A DNA stretch of 64,000 nt from Paenibacillus phoenicis (GCF_034718895.1 NZ_JAYERP010000001.1:1426001-1490000); one strand, 5' to 3'; counted from the first letter of the stretch, positions 27,046-37,161 are shown. Numbers and translations: made by a program. The notes: generated by a model not told the origin, from the letters alone.

Positions 27046-29706
27046 TTATTCGGCGTGAACCCAAATTTCAAGCAAGCTGTTCCAGGTATTGATCTCGTTG
27101 CCTTGACCCACATATCGGATGTATTTGGCCGGGGTCGGAGTAAACTCAAACGTCTCCAGTTCCGACTGTTTCTTGCTGGCCATCCCGGTTAGAACAGATT
27201 CGAAATGAACACCATCCACGGAAACCTCCAGATCAAAATAGTTCGAGCGGGTGTGTCCGTTATAAAACCACAGGCTTACCCCATCCACGATCGTGACCTC
27301 TTCCAGCTCCACCTGCAAAAACTGTCCTTTCCCATCTGCAGACCAACGGGTGTCCGGATCACGGTCCAGCGTGTTGCTGGGCACATTGCCGTCATCTGCG
27401 CTGGCCGTTACTTTGGCGATGGCGGCTAAAGGTCCCGCAGGCTCGGGTATCGGCTCCAGCACCTCAAAGGTCTGGCGCGCTTCGACGACCACGCCTTGTA
27501 GCTGGCAGCTGGCAATGATGTCTGCGACACCGGGCCGTTCGGCATAAAATGTATTTCCTTCGATATAACCCACCTGTTCGTCACTAACCCGGTACGTCAC
27601 CGGGATATTTAACTCGGAGGTGTTTACGACTTCCCCGTTATCGAGCGTCAGGAAAGATTGAAGACGTCCGCTCTTGCCTGCGCTGATCGCATAACCGGCA
27701 GAACGCCAGCCCGGTACGCTTTTGTCCGGGGCAATCGTAATATTCTCCGGCAGCACAGGCGTCTTCGCCACACTAAACTTCACCCGCACCGTTTGCGTCT
27801 TTCCGCGCCGGGTAATCGTAATAACGCCGGTTCCGCTTGTCCCTTTCGGTTGGACGATCTTGACACGGGCATCCTTCGACGTTGCCTTTGCCGAAAGGAT
27901 TGGGGTTTCTGTGGTACCATATGGCAGTACATAATCATATTGCGTCCGCAAAAACTGCACGCCCGGCACAGCTTCCCCGTTGACAAGGATCGACTGCAAT
28001 CCCAGTTCCCGGTGATCCAACCGTTGCTTGGTTTGATCCTTGTACAAGCTTTGCGGGAACAGCCGCTCCCCTTGCCCGACGCCTTCGACCCAATCAAACG
28101 GCGAGGTATCCGCATCCGGAATCGAACCGATGATATCCACTTTCACCCCGTTCACTTTCCCGTGGGTGCCGATAATATACCCGTTGCCAAACTGCTCCGA
28201 TTCGATGATGATCCCCGGTTTACTTGAATGGGCGGCAATCCCTTTCGTGTTCCAAAATACGCTTTCGGTTGTTACCACACCGTGGCGGTTCGTCGCAGAC
28301 GATCCGTAATCCCTCGTGATCGCGGAAATCGCGTCCCCGTTCACCGTGAAATTGTCAATCAAATTGGCCATACTCAAATACATGTGGAAGTCAGTGAGGT
28401 AAAATGAGTTCTCGGAATACGAATCCAGCAGCACGTTACCATTCGCCGAGAAATTAGCATAGGTGAAGCTATGTCTCGCCCCGACGGCACGACAGTTCAT
28501 AATCAGGTTATCGTTACCGATGAATTGGTATAGATACCCGTTCCCGTTGGCTCCCCGGTATTGCGGATACTGCATGGTAACCTTGTCGACAGTGACATTT
28601 TTGGTCCGATCCAAAATGATGCCTTTAGATAAAATGTGGTAGTTCGCATTCCCCGGCGGCTTGTACGTGCCAACATTGCGGATCCAGCTGTTTGCGGCAG
28701 CGATGACGTTGATCGCTTTGGCATTATCGGCTTCGTACCCTGCCGTTCCTTCCACCTTGAAGTCATCTTCGCCGAGCCCCGGCTTCGAGTTCTCGACGTT
28801 CGCGATGGAGAAGTCCTCCAGGCCCACCTCCATGATTGGAGCTTCCGTTTTAGTAATCGTAATATCATCACGAAGCTTTAGAGGATACCGGGTTGGGATA
28901 TCCAGGGTCAAAGTTTTGGCCTTCGAATCAACAGCTACGATCTGCCGATAAAATATCGGCTCCACCTTACCTAAACGGGAAGCCCATTTATTCTGCATCC
29001 CATGCTCCTTCAGGAAGCCTTCCGTCGTCTCAAAGGTAATGACAACGAAATCATCCACTTGGAAGCCATCCGTGCTCTCTACGGGCAGCAACACCGTAGG
29101 TTCGGATACTGTTTTGCGCAGCTTGCTCGAAGTGCTGGTCCGTTTCCAATCCCCGCCGCCGACTCGGATGATGTCCTTTTGCTTCATATTTTCCTGCGCA
29201 TTGTAAATGTGCGTTTGAAGCTGCCCGTCTCCCTTGAGCACCACCCCGCTGGAGTTGATATTTAGAGCAAAATCCTTCCCTTCCTGCGGAGTCACACGAT
29301 ACGTTCCTTTGGGAAGGTAGACAACGCCTCCTCCGCGCGCCGCCGCATCATCAATCGCTTGTTGAATGGCGCGTGTGGAGTCCGTGCGCCCAGTAGGGTC
29401 CGCGCGGTATGGGGATTTCGTCACGTTAATGCCCCGGTGCTTGTTCACGGAAGGAATCGGTACCTCACCTCTCCGGTAGCCTGCATAGGAGAAATCATGC
29501 AGGAACTGACCCTCACTCGTCCGGTATCCCGGATACCACCCCTTGGGATAAAGCAAGCTTCTCCTATCGCGGCCAAGGGACGGACCTTGATGGGCTGCCG
29601 GATTCGCTTCGTCGGCTGACGCTGAAATAGCTCCTCCCCCGGTTACTGTGAGTCCGGCGACAACGGCCAGGGCGAGCAGTATGGCCGACCATCTTTTGCG
29701 CATCAC
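27046..29706 (-). CDS. Secreted beta-helix protein (pectate-lyase superfamily) with C-terminal F5/8-type domain
   Basis: 886 residues from a GTG at 29706 (ATG next codon) with GGAGG upstream. A signal peptide ends near residue 32. Residues about 90-560 look like a right-handed beta-helix of the Pectate_lyase_3/GH28-related kind (DSTRAIQQAIDDAAARGGG, VVYLPKGTYRV, GVVLKGDG, NNLIMNCRAVGARHSF-like turns). Two beta-sandwich modules follow, one Big2-like (TYRVSDEQVGYIEGNTFY), and the last 130 residues resemble a discoidin/F5/8 carbohydrate-binding domain (TRWSADGKGQFLQVEL). Likely a depolymerase of an acidic polysaccharide; the substrate is unknown. Confidence 0.75.
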   Translation of the reverse strand: MMRKRWSAILLALAVVAGLTVTGGGAISASADEANPAAHQGPSLGRDRRSLLYPKGWYPGYRTSEGQFLHDFSYAGYRRGEVPIPSVNKHRGINVTKSPYRADPTGRTDSTRAIQQAIDDAAARGGGVVYLPKGTYRVTPQEGKDFALNINSSGVVLKGDGQLQTHIYNAQENMKQKDIIRVGGGDWKRTSTSSKLRKTVSEPTVLLPVESTDGFQVDDFVVITFETTEGFLKEHGMQNKWASRLGKVEPIFYRQIVAVDSKAKTLTLDIPTRYPLKLRDDITITKTEAPIMEVGLEDFSIANVENSKPGLGEDDFKVEGTAGYEADNAKAINVIAAANSWIRNVGTYKPPGNANYHILSKGIILDRTKNVTVDKVTMQYPQYRGANGNGYLYQFIGNDNLIMNCRAVGARHSFTYANFSANGNVLLDSYSENSFYLTDFHMYLSMANLIDNFTVNGDAISAITRDYGSSATNRHGVVTTESVFWNTKGIAAHSSKPGIIIESEQFGNGYIIGTHGKVNGVKVDIIGSIPDADTSPFDWVEGVGQGERLFPQSLYKDQTKQRLDHRELGLQSILVNGEAVPGVQFLRTQYDYVLPYGTTETPILSAKATSKDARVKIVQPKGTSGTGVITITRRGKTQTVRVKFSVAKTPVLPENITIAPDKSVPGWRSAGYAISAGKSGRLQSFLTLDNGEVVNTSELNIPVTYRVSDEQVGYIEGNTFYAERPGVADIIASCQLQGVVVEARQTFEVLEPIPEPAGPLAAIAKVTASADDGNVPSNTLDRDPDTRWSADGKGQFLQVELEEVTIVDGVSLWFYNGHTRSNYFDLEVSVDGVHFESVLTGMASKKQSELETFEFTPTPAKYIRYVGQGNEINTWNSLLEIWVHAE

Positions 29707-29774
29707 ATCATCTTCCTCCTTTGTTTATGGGATTCACCCACCATTGTAGTGGGAGGAAGCCTGTTTATCGATGC

Positions 29775-29804
29775 TCAAAAACGCCACTCGCGTTGCGTTT
29801 TTTC
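29775..29804 (-). terminator. Intrinsic terminator after solute-binding protein 1 gene
   Basis: AAAAACGC/GCGTTTTT stem with a ten-base loop, running into TTTTTGAG on the minus strand. Confidence 0.75.
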
Positions 29805-29817
29805 CAAATCCCTCCAT

Positions 29818-31488
29818 TCACTTCGCAGACAATGCCGTGTTATACCGATCGAGGGACTGCTGTTGGATTTGAATCGCCCGGTCGATCCCCATGGCATGAA
29901 TTTGCTCCACGTACCCTTCGAACGCATCCAGCGGCTCCATCCCATAGATGATCTTAAGCGACATCTCATCCACGAGGCGGTTCACGTCTTGCATAATGAC
30001 CGAAAACTCCGTGCTCTCCTCCTCGGTTTTCGGCAGAACCGGCAAGTTGTGGAGCGCGGCATCCGTATCGGACCATAGGCGGGTAGCCTCCTGTTGCTCC
30101 GGCAGCGAATAATACTGCTCCATATACCGTACATCCTGCACGAACGGACCAAAATAACTAGCACGGGTATACATCGCCAGCGCTTGTGAAGGAGCCCACT
30201 GGTTGGGATTGTTTAAAATGAGGTCGGTATAGGCCGGATACCCGTCCTTCATTTCGTAGCTGACCCCTTCCATTCCGAAGTTAAACAGCAGATGACCTTC
30301 CGGGCTGTAACCGTAATCCAGCATCCGGGCCGACTCCTCCACATGCTGATTGCTTGTTGAGATCGCAACACTGCCGCTGACACCCACCACCGGAGCGAGC
30401 TGACCAAATTTCGGACGATCACCCTTCTTCAGTACCGGATATGGCGCCGGCGCCAGTTCGACCTTCAGGTCCTGGGCTCTCATCACCGGCAGCCAGGTCC
30501 CGATTCCCGCTCCGGCGTTCCAGATGCTGGCGCCGCTACGTCCGAGAATCATGCTCGTATCTTGGGTTTCCGAGTCCACTGCAGCAAGGTTGGGATCGAT
30601 AAGCCCTTGCTGATACCAGTCGCGGAACAAAGCGAGAAACGCCTTGTACTCCGGCTCGATGGCGCCAAATTTGACCTTCCCCTGCTCTTGATAGAAATCC
30701 TTCTTAATCCCAAAGGCGCCAACGAATCCTCCGCCTTCGATGCCAAACAGCGGATTCGGTACGCCAAGAAAGGTTAGCGGAGCCTCAGCCCCCTTGCGTT
30801 CCTTGAACGCCTTCAGCACATCATGCCATTCCGCGATTGTCTCCGGAATTTCTAGCCCAAGATCATCTAGCCAATCCTTGCGAATGATGGGACCCTGGTA
30901 AGTACGAAGCCGCTGATCCCCTTGAATAAATGGGAAGGCGTAGTAACTTCCGTTTGCGGTACGAACCTGGAGATCGATCTCGGGATGCGCTTGGAGATAT
31001 TTTTTCAAATGAGGGGCATATTGGTCGAAGATTTCATTCAGCCTTAGAATATACCCGTCGTTGATCGCCTTCTCCGGACCGCCCGGATAATTGATCCATT
31101 CATACTCGATCAGATCCGGCAGCTCGCCGGAAGCGAGCAGGACGCTAATCGCCTCCTTCCCTTGATTGGCGGGAGGCTGGATGAAATCGAGCTGGACTCC
31201 GGTTCTCCGTTGCCATTCTTGGAAGAAAGGAACCTCACTGAACTTGGATTTAATGCTGGCTGCATTTCCGTTGAGCTCAGCCCAGTAAGTGAGCGTCAAC
31301 CGTTGATCCTGCGCATGATTTCCGCCCGGTTGTACCTCCTGCGGATTCGCCGCCGAAGCGGCGGATGACCCGCTGAAGGGTCCCGCACTGGAATCACAAG
31401 AGCTCAGTAGGACAAATAACGCCAGAATCAACACCGTCGCGAGTCCCCGGTTTGTAAGAGTCCGAACCTTTTTTCGATTTCCACTCAT
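29818..31488 (-). CDS. Extracellular solute-binding lipoprotein 1 (LipO-like)
   Basis: 556 residues. A lipobox LLSSC puts the lipidated Cys at residue 31. Length and blocks such as LASGELPDLIEYEW, GGPEKAINDGYILRLNE and IIRKDWLDDLGLE fit the large cluster of oligosaccharide-binding proteins of Paenibacillus. It is clearly a paralogue of the protein at 37162-38817. It overlaps the AraC sensor gene by 4 bp and is followed by a terminator, with no permease gene attached. It may share the LplB/YtcP permeases encoded at 35-37 kb or act as a ligand sensor for the regulator (inference). Confidence 0.9.
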   Translation of the reverse strand: MSGNRKKVRTLTNRGLATVLILALFVLLSSCDSSAGPFSGSSAASAANPQEVQPGGNHAQDQRLTLTYWAELNGNAASIKSKFSEVPFFQEWQRRTGVQLDFIQPPANQGKEAISVLLASGELPDLIEYEWINYPGGPEKAINDGYILRLNEIFDQYAPHLKKYLQAHPEIDLQVRTANGSYYAFPFIQGDQRLRTYQGPIIRKDWLDDLGLEIPETIAEWHDVLKAFKERKGAEAPLTFLGVPNPLFGIEGGGFVGAFGIKKDFYQEQGKVKFGAIEPEYKAFLALFRDWYQQGLIDPNLAAVDSETQDTSMILGRSGASIWNAGAGIGTWLPVMRAQDLKVELAPAPYPVLKKGDRPKFGQLAPVVGVSGSVAISTSNQHVEESARMLDYGYSPEGHLLFNFGMEGVSYEMKDGYPAYTDLILNNPNQWAPSQALAMYTRASYFGPFVQDVRYMEQYYSLPEQQEATRLWSDTDAALHNLPVLPKTEEESTEFSVIMQDVNRLVDEMSLKIIYGMEPLDAFEGYVEQIHAMGIDRAIQIQQQSLDRYNTALSAK

Positions 31489-33857
31489 ACCGTAACCTCC
31501 TTCCCATTCATGCCGCTGATCTCTTTATATCTGCCAGGCGTGATGCCTTCGTACTTCTTAAATACCCGAATAAACGTAGCTGCATCGTTATATCCCACCA
31601 CTTTAGACAGCTCGCTGATCGATTCCGATTGCGTCCGCATGAGCTCCTTCGCCTTCTCAATTCGGCATCGGTGGATGCTGTCCAGCAGGCCTTCTCCCGT
31701 CTGATTCTTATAAAGCTTGGAGAGGTAACTGCCTTTCATCCCAAAATGATCGCCAATCGCATTCACATTTAAGTTGGCGTCGTTGTAACGTGCCGCGATA
31801 TACGCCGTCACTTTCTCGATCAGGCTGCGAAGCGAGTCCTCTCGTTCTCTCAACAGATGGCTTGCACGTTTGTCGGCGGCAAATGCGCAGACCTCATGCA
31901 ACAAGCCTTGCAGAGCGCTTTGCATTTCCTGTACCGTATCGCAGGCCAGCACCTCGTCGATCCACAGCGGATAATCGGCCAGCCGGCAATCATCCTCATG
32001 TCCGCCTAGTTCATGGATGACCTTGATCATCGTACTTACCAAATTAAACATGAGGCATTTGGCCACGTTAAGCGACATCACCGGCTTCTCCAAATTCCGC
32101 TTCATGATCTCATTCATGTAACGGCCGGCCTGCTCGGCATCGCCGGCTTTGATGAAGTTAATCAACTGCTGCTCGGTTTGCAGCGGATAATCATACCCGT
32201 ACATGCCATTTGCCGTCTCACGATGGATCTCGCCGTAAGCAATAATCCCTTTCTTCCCCAATACCATCTTGTATTCCATCGCATCCACCGCTTCTTGATA
32301 CGCCTCATGAATACCAATCCATGATGGATGCCGGCCGCTGAACGAAATGGTCAGCTCCATCTCGTAACGCTCCAAGAACCGCTGGGCTTCCGCCGCAATC
32401 TCTCTCAAATCCTCGCTCCACGTCTTGGAATCCGCCTGCAAATTCACCAGGCAAACGATCATCTCGTCAACCTCCGCAACGTACCCTACATGTCCTCGAG
32501 CGGCAACCAACTCCTCGACCACATTGGAGATGATCAGCTGGATCAACTTACTCCGTTCGCTTAATCCCACGCCGGGCAGCTTGTCATAGAGTTGGTCTTC
32601 ATTTTCGATCACGAATAAAATGACGGCAAAATCCCGTGAATACAGCGGCATCTGAAAGGAGCGGAACGATTCTTCATACGGCACCAGCGGATCGGTTTTC
32701 CCTTTCAGCAGCCGATAAATCAAATTCGAGCGAAGCACCTGCTGATGCTTCTGAAGTTGCTGGGCAATCTCATTCTTCTCGCTCCGGGCCCGCTGGATCA
32801 TGTTCTGGATAAACCGCAGCTCATTAGGCTCTCCAGGCATGGCTTGAGTCGATTTGTCCGACAACGATTCCACCAGCTGTTGGATCGGAGAATAGTTGCG
32901 ACGCATGAAAAACCACGTCAGCACGCCGGCGCCAAGCAGGCTGACCAGAATGCTGATATACGTAAAATTGCGGACGTTCACGGCTTTTTCCCAATACAAC
33001 CCGCTCGGGATGATCAACGCATATTTGAGATCGGATACCGCGGAATCCATATAGAACAGCTCCGATTCCCCGACCTTCGCCCGATCCAGCCTTACGCGGT
33101 TGCCATCCATAAAGGGAAGCAGCTCATCGGCAGGATCCCGATTGGTCATCAGCACCTCGTCATTCTGATTTAGGATCAGCAGCAGACCATCACTGAAGCC
33201 GGAGATCCCCTCAAGGGCCTGTTGGAACCGGCTCGTATCCGTCATCACCACGACCGTCCCTGTCTCTTGCCCGTTCAGATCAGCTGGCAGCTGCGTGACA
33301 TAAGCGATGGAGGATTCCGCGTGCCCCGCATTGAGGTGAGGGAGCACAACAAAGTGTTTTGTATCCGCTTCCAAAACTAGGCGTTTCCAAGTCTCTAAAC
33401 TGATGGCCCCGGTCTCGTGAATGGTATGAAAGGCGGTGGGGATATCCCGGATATTCCCCGCCCGGAGAACCGCATCCCCTTTTTTCCAAACGACGTAAAA
33501 TTCATCGATCGTGGCGTACGACGTCTTGAACAGACGAAACTCCTTGACGAGCTGGTAAGCGGTGTAAGGTGCTTCGGCGTCAGACTGACTTGAATACATC
33601 AAGGTCTGCAGGTTCGGACTCCAAGTCATCTCCATATTGAGCCGCTTCATCAAATCGATTTGCGTATCGATCGTATAGCGCATTTGCTTCAGTAACGAAT
33701 CGTTCGCCCGGTGAATTTCGCTCTTTAACGCTGTATTGGCCTGAGCGTAAATGATGAGGCTGAACAGAATCGGCACAAACAACACTGCACTGTACGAAAC
33801 GAGCCAGGTTACGATCACGCTTTCCCGTTTCCGCCACAAAGATTGAATGTTCAACAT
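31485..33857 (-). CDS. Membrane-anchored AraC-family regulator with extracellular sensor domain
   Basis: 790 residues from the ATG at 33857 with GGGGGAGGAA upstream. A membrane segment at about residues 15-37 and a second near 290-312 bracket an extracellular Cache-like sensor. A cytoplasmic linker follows and the last 100 residues carry the double HTH of AraC proteins (VNAIGDHFGMKGSYLSKLYK, then ISELSKVVGYNDAATFIRVF, ending TPGRYKEI). Such one-protein sensors in Paenibacilli control neighbouring sugar-uptake genes. The stop overlaps the start of the binding protein 1 gene. Confidence 0.92.
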   Translation of the reverse strand: MLNIQSLWRKRESVIVTWLVSYSAVLFVPILFSLIIYAQANTALKSEIHRANDSLLKQMRYTIDTQIDLMKRLNMEMTWSPNLQTLMYSSQSDAEAPYTAYQLVKEFRLFKTSYATIDEFYVVWKKGDAVLRAGNIRDIPTAFHTIHETGAISLETWKRLVLEADTKHFVVLPHLNAGHAESSIAYVTQLPADLNGQETGTVVVMTDTSRFQQALEGISGFSDGLLLILNQNDEVLMTNRDPADELLPFMDGNRVRLDRAKVGESELFYMDSAVSDLKYALIIPSGLYWEKAVNVRNFTYISILVSLLGAGVLTWFFMRRNYSPIQQLVESLSDKSTQAMPGEPNELRFIQNMIQRARSEKNEIAQQLQKHQQVLRSNLIYRLLKGKTDPLVPYEESFRSFQMPLYSRDFAVILFVIENEDQLYDKLPGVGLSERSKLIQLIISNVVEELVAARGHVGYVAEVDEMIVCLVNLQADSKTWSEDLREIAAEAQRFLERYEMELTISFSGRHPSWIGIHEAYQEAVDAMEYKMVLGKKGIIAYGEIHRETANGMYGYDYPLQTEQQLINFIKAGDAEQAGRYMNEIMKRNLEKPVMSLNVAKCLMFNLVSTMIKVIHELGGHEDDCRLADYPLWIDEVLACDTVQEMQSALQGLLHEVCAFAADKRASHLLREREDSLRSLIEKVTAYIAARYNDANLNVNAIGDHFGMKGSYLSKLYKNQTGEGLLDSIHRCRIEKAKELMRTQSESISELSKVVGYNDAATFIRVFKKYEGITPGRYKEISGMNGKEVTV

Positions 33858-34058
33858 CCGTTCCTCCCCCGTATCCTTCTGATTTGTAGATAAGCAGGTT
33901 AGTGGGTTAATCGGTTCGTCGGTTTTGTTGGTTTGTCGGTGCATCAGATCAAGACCTAATTATAACGTGTTTCCCCGGCCCAAGCCTATAGATAAAAAGT
34001 TCAATTCGATTGACAATTCCCGCTTGCGAGCAGTCCTGCGACCTAACAAAACGCAAAT

Positions 34059-34088
34059 AGCCCGAGGGACTAGGTGGTCCTTCGGGCT
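34059..34088 (-). terminator. Intrinsic terminator after GH88 gene
   Basis: AGCCCGAGGGAC/GTCCTTCGGGCT, six-base loop, followed by TATTTGCGTTTT on the minus strand. Confidence 0.85.
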
Positions 34089-34108
34089 AAATTTCGAGAT
34101 AAAGTTTT

Positions 34109-35239
34109 TTAGAAAATACGCCGCTTCCATCCTTGGAGCTTCGCCAACGCCTCAACGAAGTAATAATCCCCGTAGATCAGCGAAACGTTCACGTTCTGAT
34201 TAGCTGGCTTGTGGCCCGTACCTTGAAGCAGGATGGCCTCATGCTTCGGATCGTCCCAAGTGGCATAATTCGTAGCGAGTGAGCTTAAGATTCGCTCGGC
34301 GGCAGAGCGGTACGGTCGGCCAATCGGTTCATCCAGTTGGTCGGCAAGCTCAAGCAACCCGGAGGCAGCGATCGCTCCGGCCGAGGTGTCACGGGGAATC
34401 TCGTCGTCCCCAGCTTCCAGTATGGCCCGGAAATCCCACGGCGGGACGCTGTCCTCAGGCAAGCTAGCGATAAAGAAATTTGCCACCCGCTGGGCTGCAC
34501 TTAAGTACACTGCGTCGTTGGTATGACGGTACGTATTCGTCAGGCCGTAAAGCGCCCAGGCGTTCCCCCGGCTCCAGGCCGAGTCGGGACCCGCGCCTTG
34601 TCCGCCTAACGCCCCCACGCGTTCGCCCGTTTCGGGGTCAAACACCACGATGTGATGGGTGGACCCGTCCGCCCGCACGAATTGCTTCACAACCATATCC
34701 GCATGAGCCTTGGCGATATGCGCAAACCGTGGGTCGCCGCTTTCCTCGGAAGCCCAGAAGAGCAGCGAGATATTCATCATCGTATCGATGATCGACCAGC
34801 CGGTTTGCTTGCTGCCGTTCCAAGCCCGGAGGTAGCTTCCCTTCGGGTTGAAGCGGCCGGCCAGGAAGTTTGCCGCAAACAAGCCTCGCCGCAAGGCGTC
34901 TTTGTCGCCGGTCAGCTTATACTTAAAGACCGCCGTCGGCAAAAAATGAAAACCTACATCATGATCAAAAGCATTCTCCTGCTGGAACAACGCAAACAAC
35001 CGTTCATCCCAAGACCAGGCTGCCTCCCGCCATCCTTCTTCACCCGTCATGTCGTACATCAGCCAGAGGATCCCCGGCCAGAATCCGGAGGTCCACCAGT
35101 CCAGCTTCGTATCGTCATAAATTCCGTTTTGTCCTGCAACATGCGGAGCCTTAGATCCCAAGGAATCCCGCATCAGCGACACCTTGGACTCCAACCGCGG
35201 CCAGATCTCCTGGCTGATCGTTTTTAAGGTCGTTGTCAT
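34109..35239 (-). CDS. Glycoside hydrolase family 88 (unsaturated glucuronyl hydrolase)
   Basis: 376 residues, usual for GH88, no signal peptide, so it acts in the cytoplasm. It removes the 4,5-unsaturated uronic acid left by polysaccharide lyases. LDWWTSGFWPGILWLMYD, the FDHDVGF block with Asp92/94, IIDTMMN with Asp152 and DSAWSRGNAWALYGL all match family blocks; the two Asp correspond to the catalytic pair of Bacillus UGL (alignment by eye). GAGGAGGAGA precedes the ATG. It is the last gene of the binding protein 2-LplB-YtcP-GH88 operon, which ties import of unsaturated oligosaccharides to their cleavage. Confidence 0.93.
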   Translation of the reverse strand: MTTTLKTISQEIWPRLESKVSLMRDSLGSKAPHVAGQNGIYDDTKLDWWTSGFWPGILWLMYDMTGEEGWREAAWSWDERLFALFQQENAFDHDVGFHFLPTAVFKYKLTGDKDALRRGLFAANFLAGRFNPKGSYLRAWNGSKQTGWSIIDTMMNISLLFWASEESGDPRFAHIAKAHADMVVKQFVRADGSTHHIVVFDPETGERVGALGGQGAGPDSAWSRGNAWALYGLTNTYRHTNDAVYLSAAQRVANFFIASLPEDSVPPWDFRAILEAGDDEIPRDTSAGAIAASGLLELADQLDEPIGRPYRSAAERILSSLATNYATWDDPKHEAILLQGTGHKPANQNVNVSLIYGDYYFVEALAKLQGWKRRIF

Positions 35240-35284
35240 GCTTCTCCTCCTCTACCTTTACTCGTGGGACTTCCCCCTCATCCA

Positions 35285-36166
35285 TTACCCCTTCAACGAT
35301 CCGACCATAACACCTTTCACGAAATAACGCTGTAAAAACGGATATATGCACATGATCGGAAACGTCGCCACAATGATCGTCGCATATTTGATCGTCTCCC
35401 CGATCTGGAACCGGTCTCCGGCGGAGGCGCCGATCGACATACTGTCCGTCGAGTTCGAGATCAGGATTTCGCGGAGCACGAGCTGTAAGGGGAACAACTC
35501 CCGGCTTCGGATGAACACCGAGGCATAGAACCACCCGTTCCATTTGTCCACCGCATAATACAAGATCATCACGGCAATCACGGGCATGGAGAGCGGGATG
35601 ATAATTCGGAACAGGATCGTAAAGTGATTCGCCCCATCGATCTTCGCCGACTCCTCCAAGCTGTCCGGGATGCCCATAAATGACGTCCGCATGATGATCA
35701 GATTAAACGTGCTGACTGCAAACGGGATGATCGTGGACCATAACGAATCCAATAGACCTACGCCCTTGACGATCAGGTACATCGGAATCAAGCCGCCGCC
35801 AAAAAACATCGTAAACACGATGATGAACATAAAGACCTTGTTCCACATCACGTTTTTGCGGGACAATACGTAAGCGCCCAGGGCAGTCATGAAAATATTC
35901 ACGGTCACTCCAAACACGACGATAAACAACGTATTACGAAACCCGATTCCGATCCCCGGGTTGGCGAGCACGGCCCGATAGGCTTCCAGGCTGAAACCCA
36001 CCGGCTTCCAAAGCAGTCCTTTATAAGCCAACAGGCGCGCCGGATCACTAAGGGAGGCTAACAGAACATAGACCAACGGATACAAGGTCGCGATAACGAG
36101 CAAAATCAGCAGGGTATAATTCACCACATTAAATAATCGATCCATCCAACCGCTTTCCGTCTTCAT
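35285..36166 (-). CDS. Carbohydrate ABC transporter permease (YtcP type)
   Basis: 293 residues from the ATG at 36166 with GAGGTG upstream; an in-frame start at 36196 inside the previous gene is less likely. Six membrane segments are visible and the EAA loop SLEESAKIDGANHFTILFRI lies near residue 185, ending in the usual YFVKGVMVGSLKG. With the LplB-type partner it forms the membrane channel of a sugar importer. The ATPase is not encoded here; such systems share MsmX-like ATPases. Confidence 0.93.
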   Translation of the reverse strand: MKTESGWMDRLFNVVNYTLLILLVIATLYPLVYVLLASLSDPARLLAYKGLLWKPVGFSLEAYRAVLANPGIGIGFRNTLFIVVFGVTVNIFMTALGAYVLSRKNVMWNKVFMFIIVFTMFFGGGLIPMYLIVKGVGLLDSLWSTIIPFAVSTFNLIIMRTSFMGIPDSLEESAKIDGANHFTILFRIIIPLSMPVIAVMILYYAVDKWNGWFYASVFIRSRELFPLQLVLREILISNSTDSMSIGASAGDRFQIGETIKYATIIVATFPIMCIYPFLQRYFVKGVMVGSLKG

Positions 36167-36176
36167 CGCTTCCACC

Positions 36177-37100
36177 TCACCATAAGCTGTTTTCATTCAC
36201 TTTGCGGCTGATGTAGTTCGCGGAGATGAGCAGCGCGAGATTGATCACCGAGTTAAATAATCCCACGGCCGAGCTATAGCTCCAGCCGAATTCCAGCAAC
36301 CCTTTGCGGTACACAAAGGTGGAAATAACATCCGCCGTTTCGTAGGTGATCGGATTGTAGAGCAAAATGATTTTTTCAAAACCAACGTTCAGCAAGTTCC
36401 CAATCCGCAAAATAAACATGATGGTGATGACAGGTACCAGGCCGGGTAGGGTGATATAGAACATTTGCTTCAGCCGGCTGGCCCCGTCAATTCGAGCGGC
36501 TTCGTATTGCTCGAGATCGATGCTCATCAACGCGGCAATATAGATGATCGATTCCCAGCCGATGCGTTGCCAGATTTCCGACAACACGTAGATCGGCCGG
36601 AACAGCTCCGGCTTCTGCAGCATCGCTTGACCATCGTACCCAAGCAGCATAAACAGCCGGTTAATTAGGCCGTCCGCATTCGTAAAGTCCGTAATGATGC
36701 CGCAGATCACAACTAAGGAGATAAAATACGGCATATACGTAATGGTCTGCACGACCCGTTTGAAGCGGCGGCGGCGCACTTCATTGATCAGCAAGGCCAG
36801 GATGATCGGCGCGGGGAACTCAAAGATCAGCGTATATAAGCTGATGAGTACGGTATTTTTGAGAACTCGCAAGAAATAGTAGCTCCCGAAGAACTCTTCG
36901 AAATGCTTGAGACCAACCCAGTCGCTCCCCAAGATCCCCTTAACCGGGGAAAAATCCTTAAAAGCGATGATTGCGCCATACATCGGACCGTAATGAAAAA
37001 TCACGTAGTAGGCGATGACGGGAATCATCATGAGATACAAATATTTGTTTAACCGAAAGTCCCGGATCAACCGGCGTTTGAAGGAAACGGGTTTATTCAT
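36177..37100 (-). CDS. Carbohydrate ABC transporter permease (LplB type)
   Basis: 307 residues. The N-terminal RDFRLNKYLYLMMIPVIAYY and FHYGPMYGAIIAFKDF, then an EAA-like loop QYEAARIDGASRLKQMFYIT near residue 210 and the ending YISRKVNENSLW, are typical of LplB/YtcQ-cluster permeases. It pairs with the YtcP-type permease 10 bp downstream and with binding protein 2 encoded upstream, from which it is separated by a GC-rich hairpin. Confidence 0.94.
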   Translation of the reverse strand: MNKPVSFKRRLIRDFRLNKYLYLMMIPVIAYYVIFHYGPMYGAIIAFKDFSPVKGILGSDWVGLKHFEEFFGSYYFLRVLKNTVLISLYTLIFEFPAPIILALLINEVRRRRFKRVVQTITYMPYFISLVVICGIITDFTNADGLINRLFMLLGYDGQAMLQKPELFRPIYVLSEIWQRIGWESIIYIAALMSIDLEQYEAARIDGASRLKQMFYITLPGLVPVITIMFILRIGNLLNVGFEKIILLYNPITYETADVISTFVYRKGLLEFGWSYSSAVGLFNSVINLALLISANYISRKVNENSLW

Positions 37101-37130
37101 GCGCTTTAGGGGTTCACCTCATTTCAAGTC

Positions 37131-37154
37131 GGGAGGGCCTATACGCCCTCCCGT
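37131..37154 (-). promoter_or_regulatory. Intercistronic hairpin between binding protein 2 and permease genes
   Basis: CGGGAGGGC/GCCCTCCCG with a six-base loop and no T-run afterwards on the minus strand. It is most simply a 3' RNA-stabilising or partial-termination element that lets the binding protein be made in excess over the permeases. Confidence 0.7.
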
Positions 37155-37161
37155 ATGCTCC

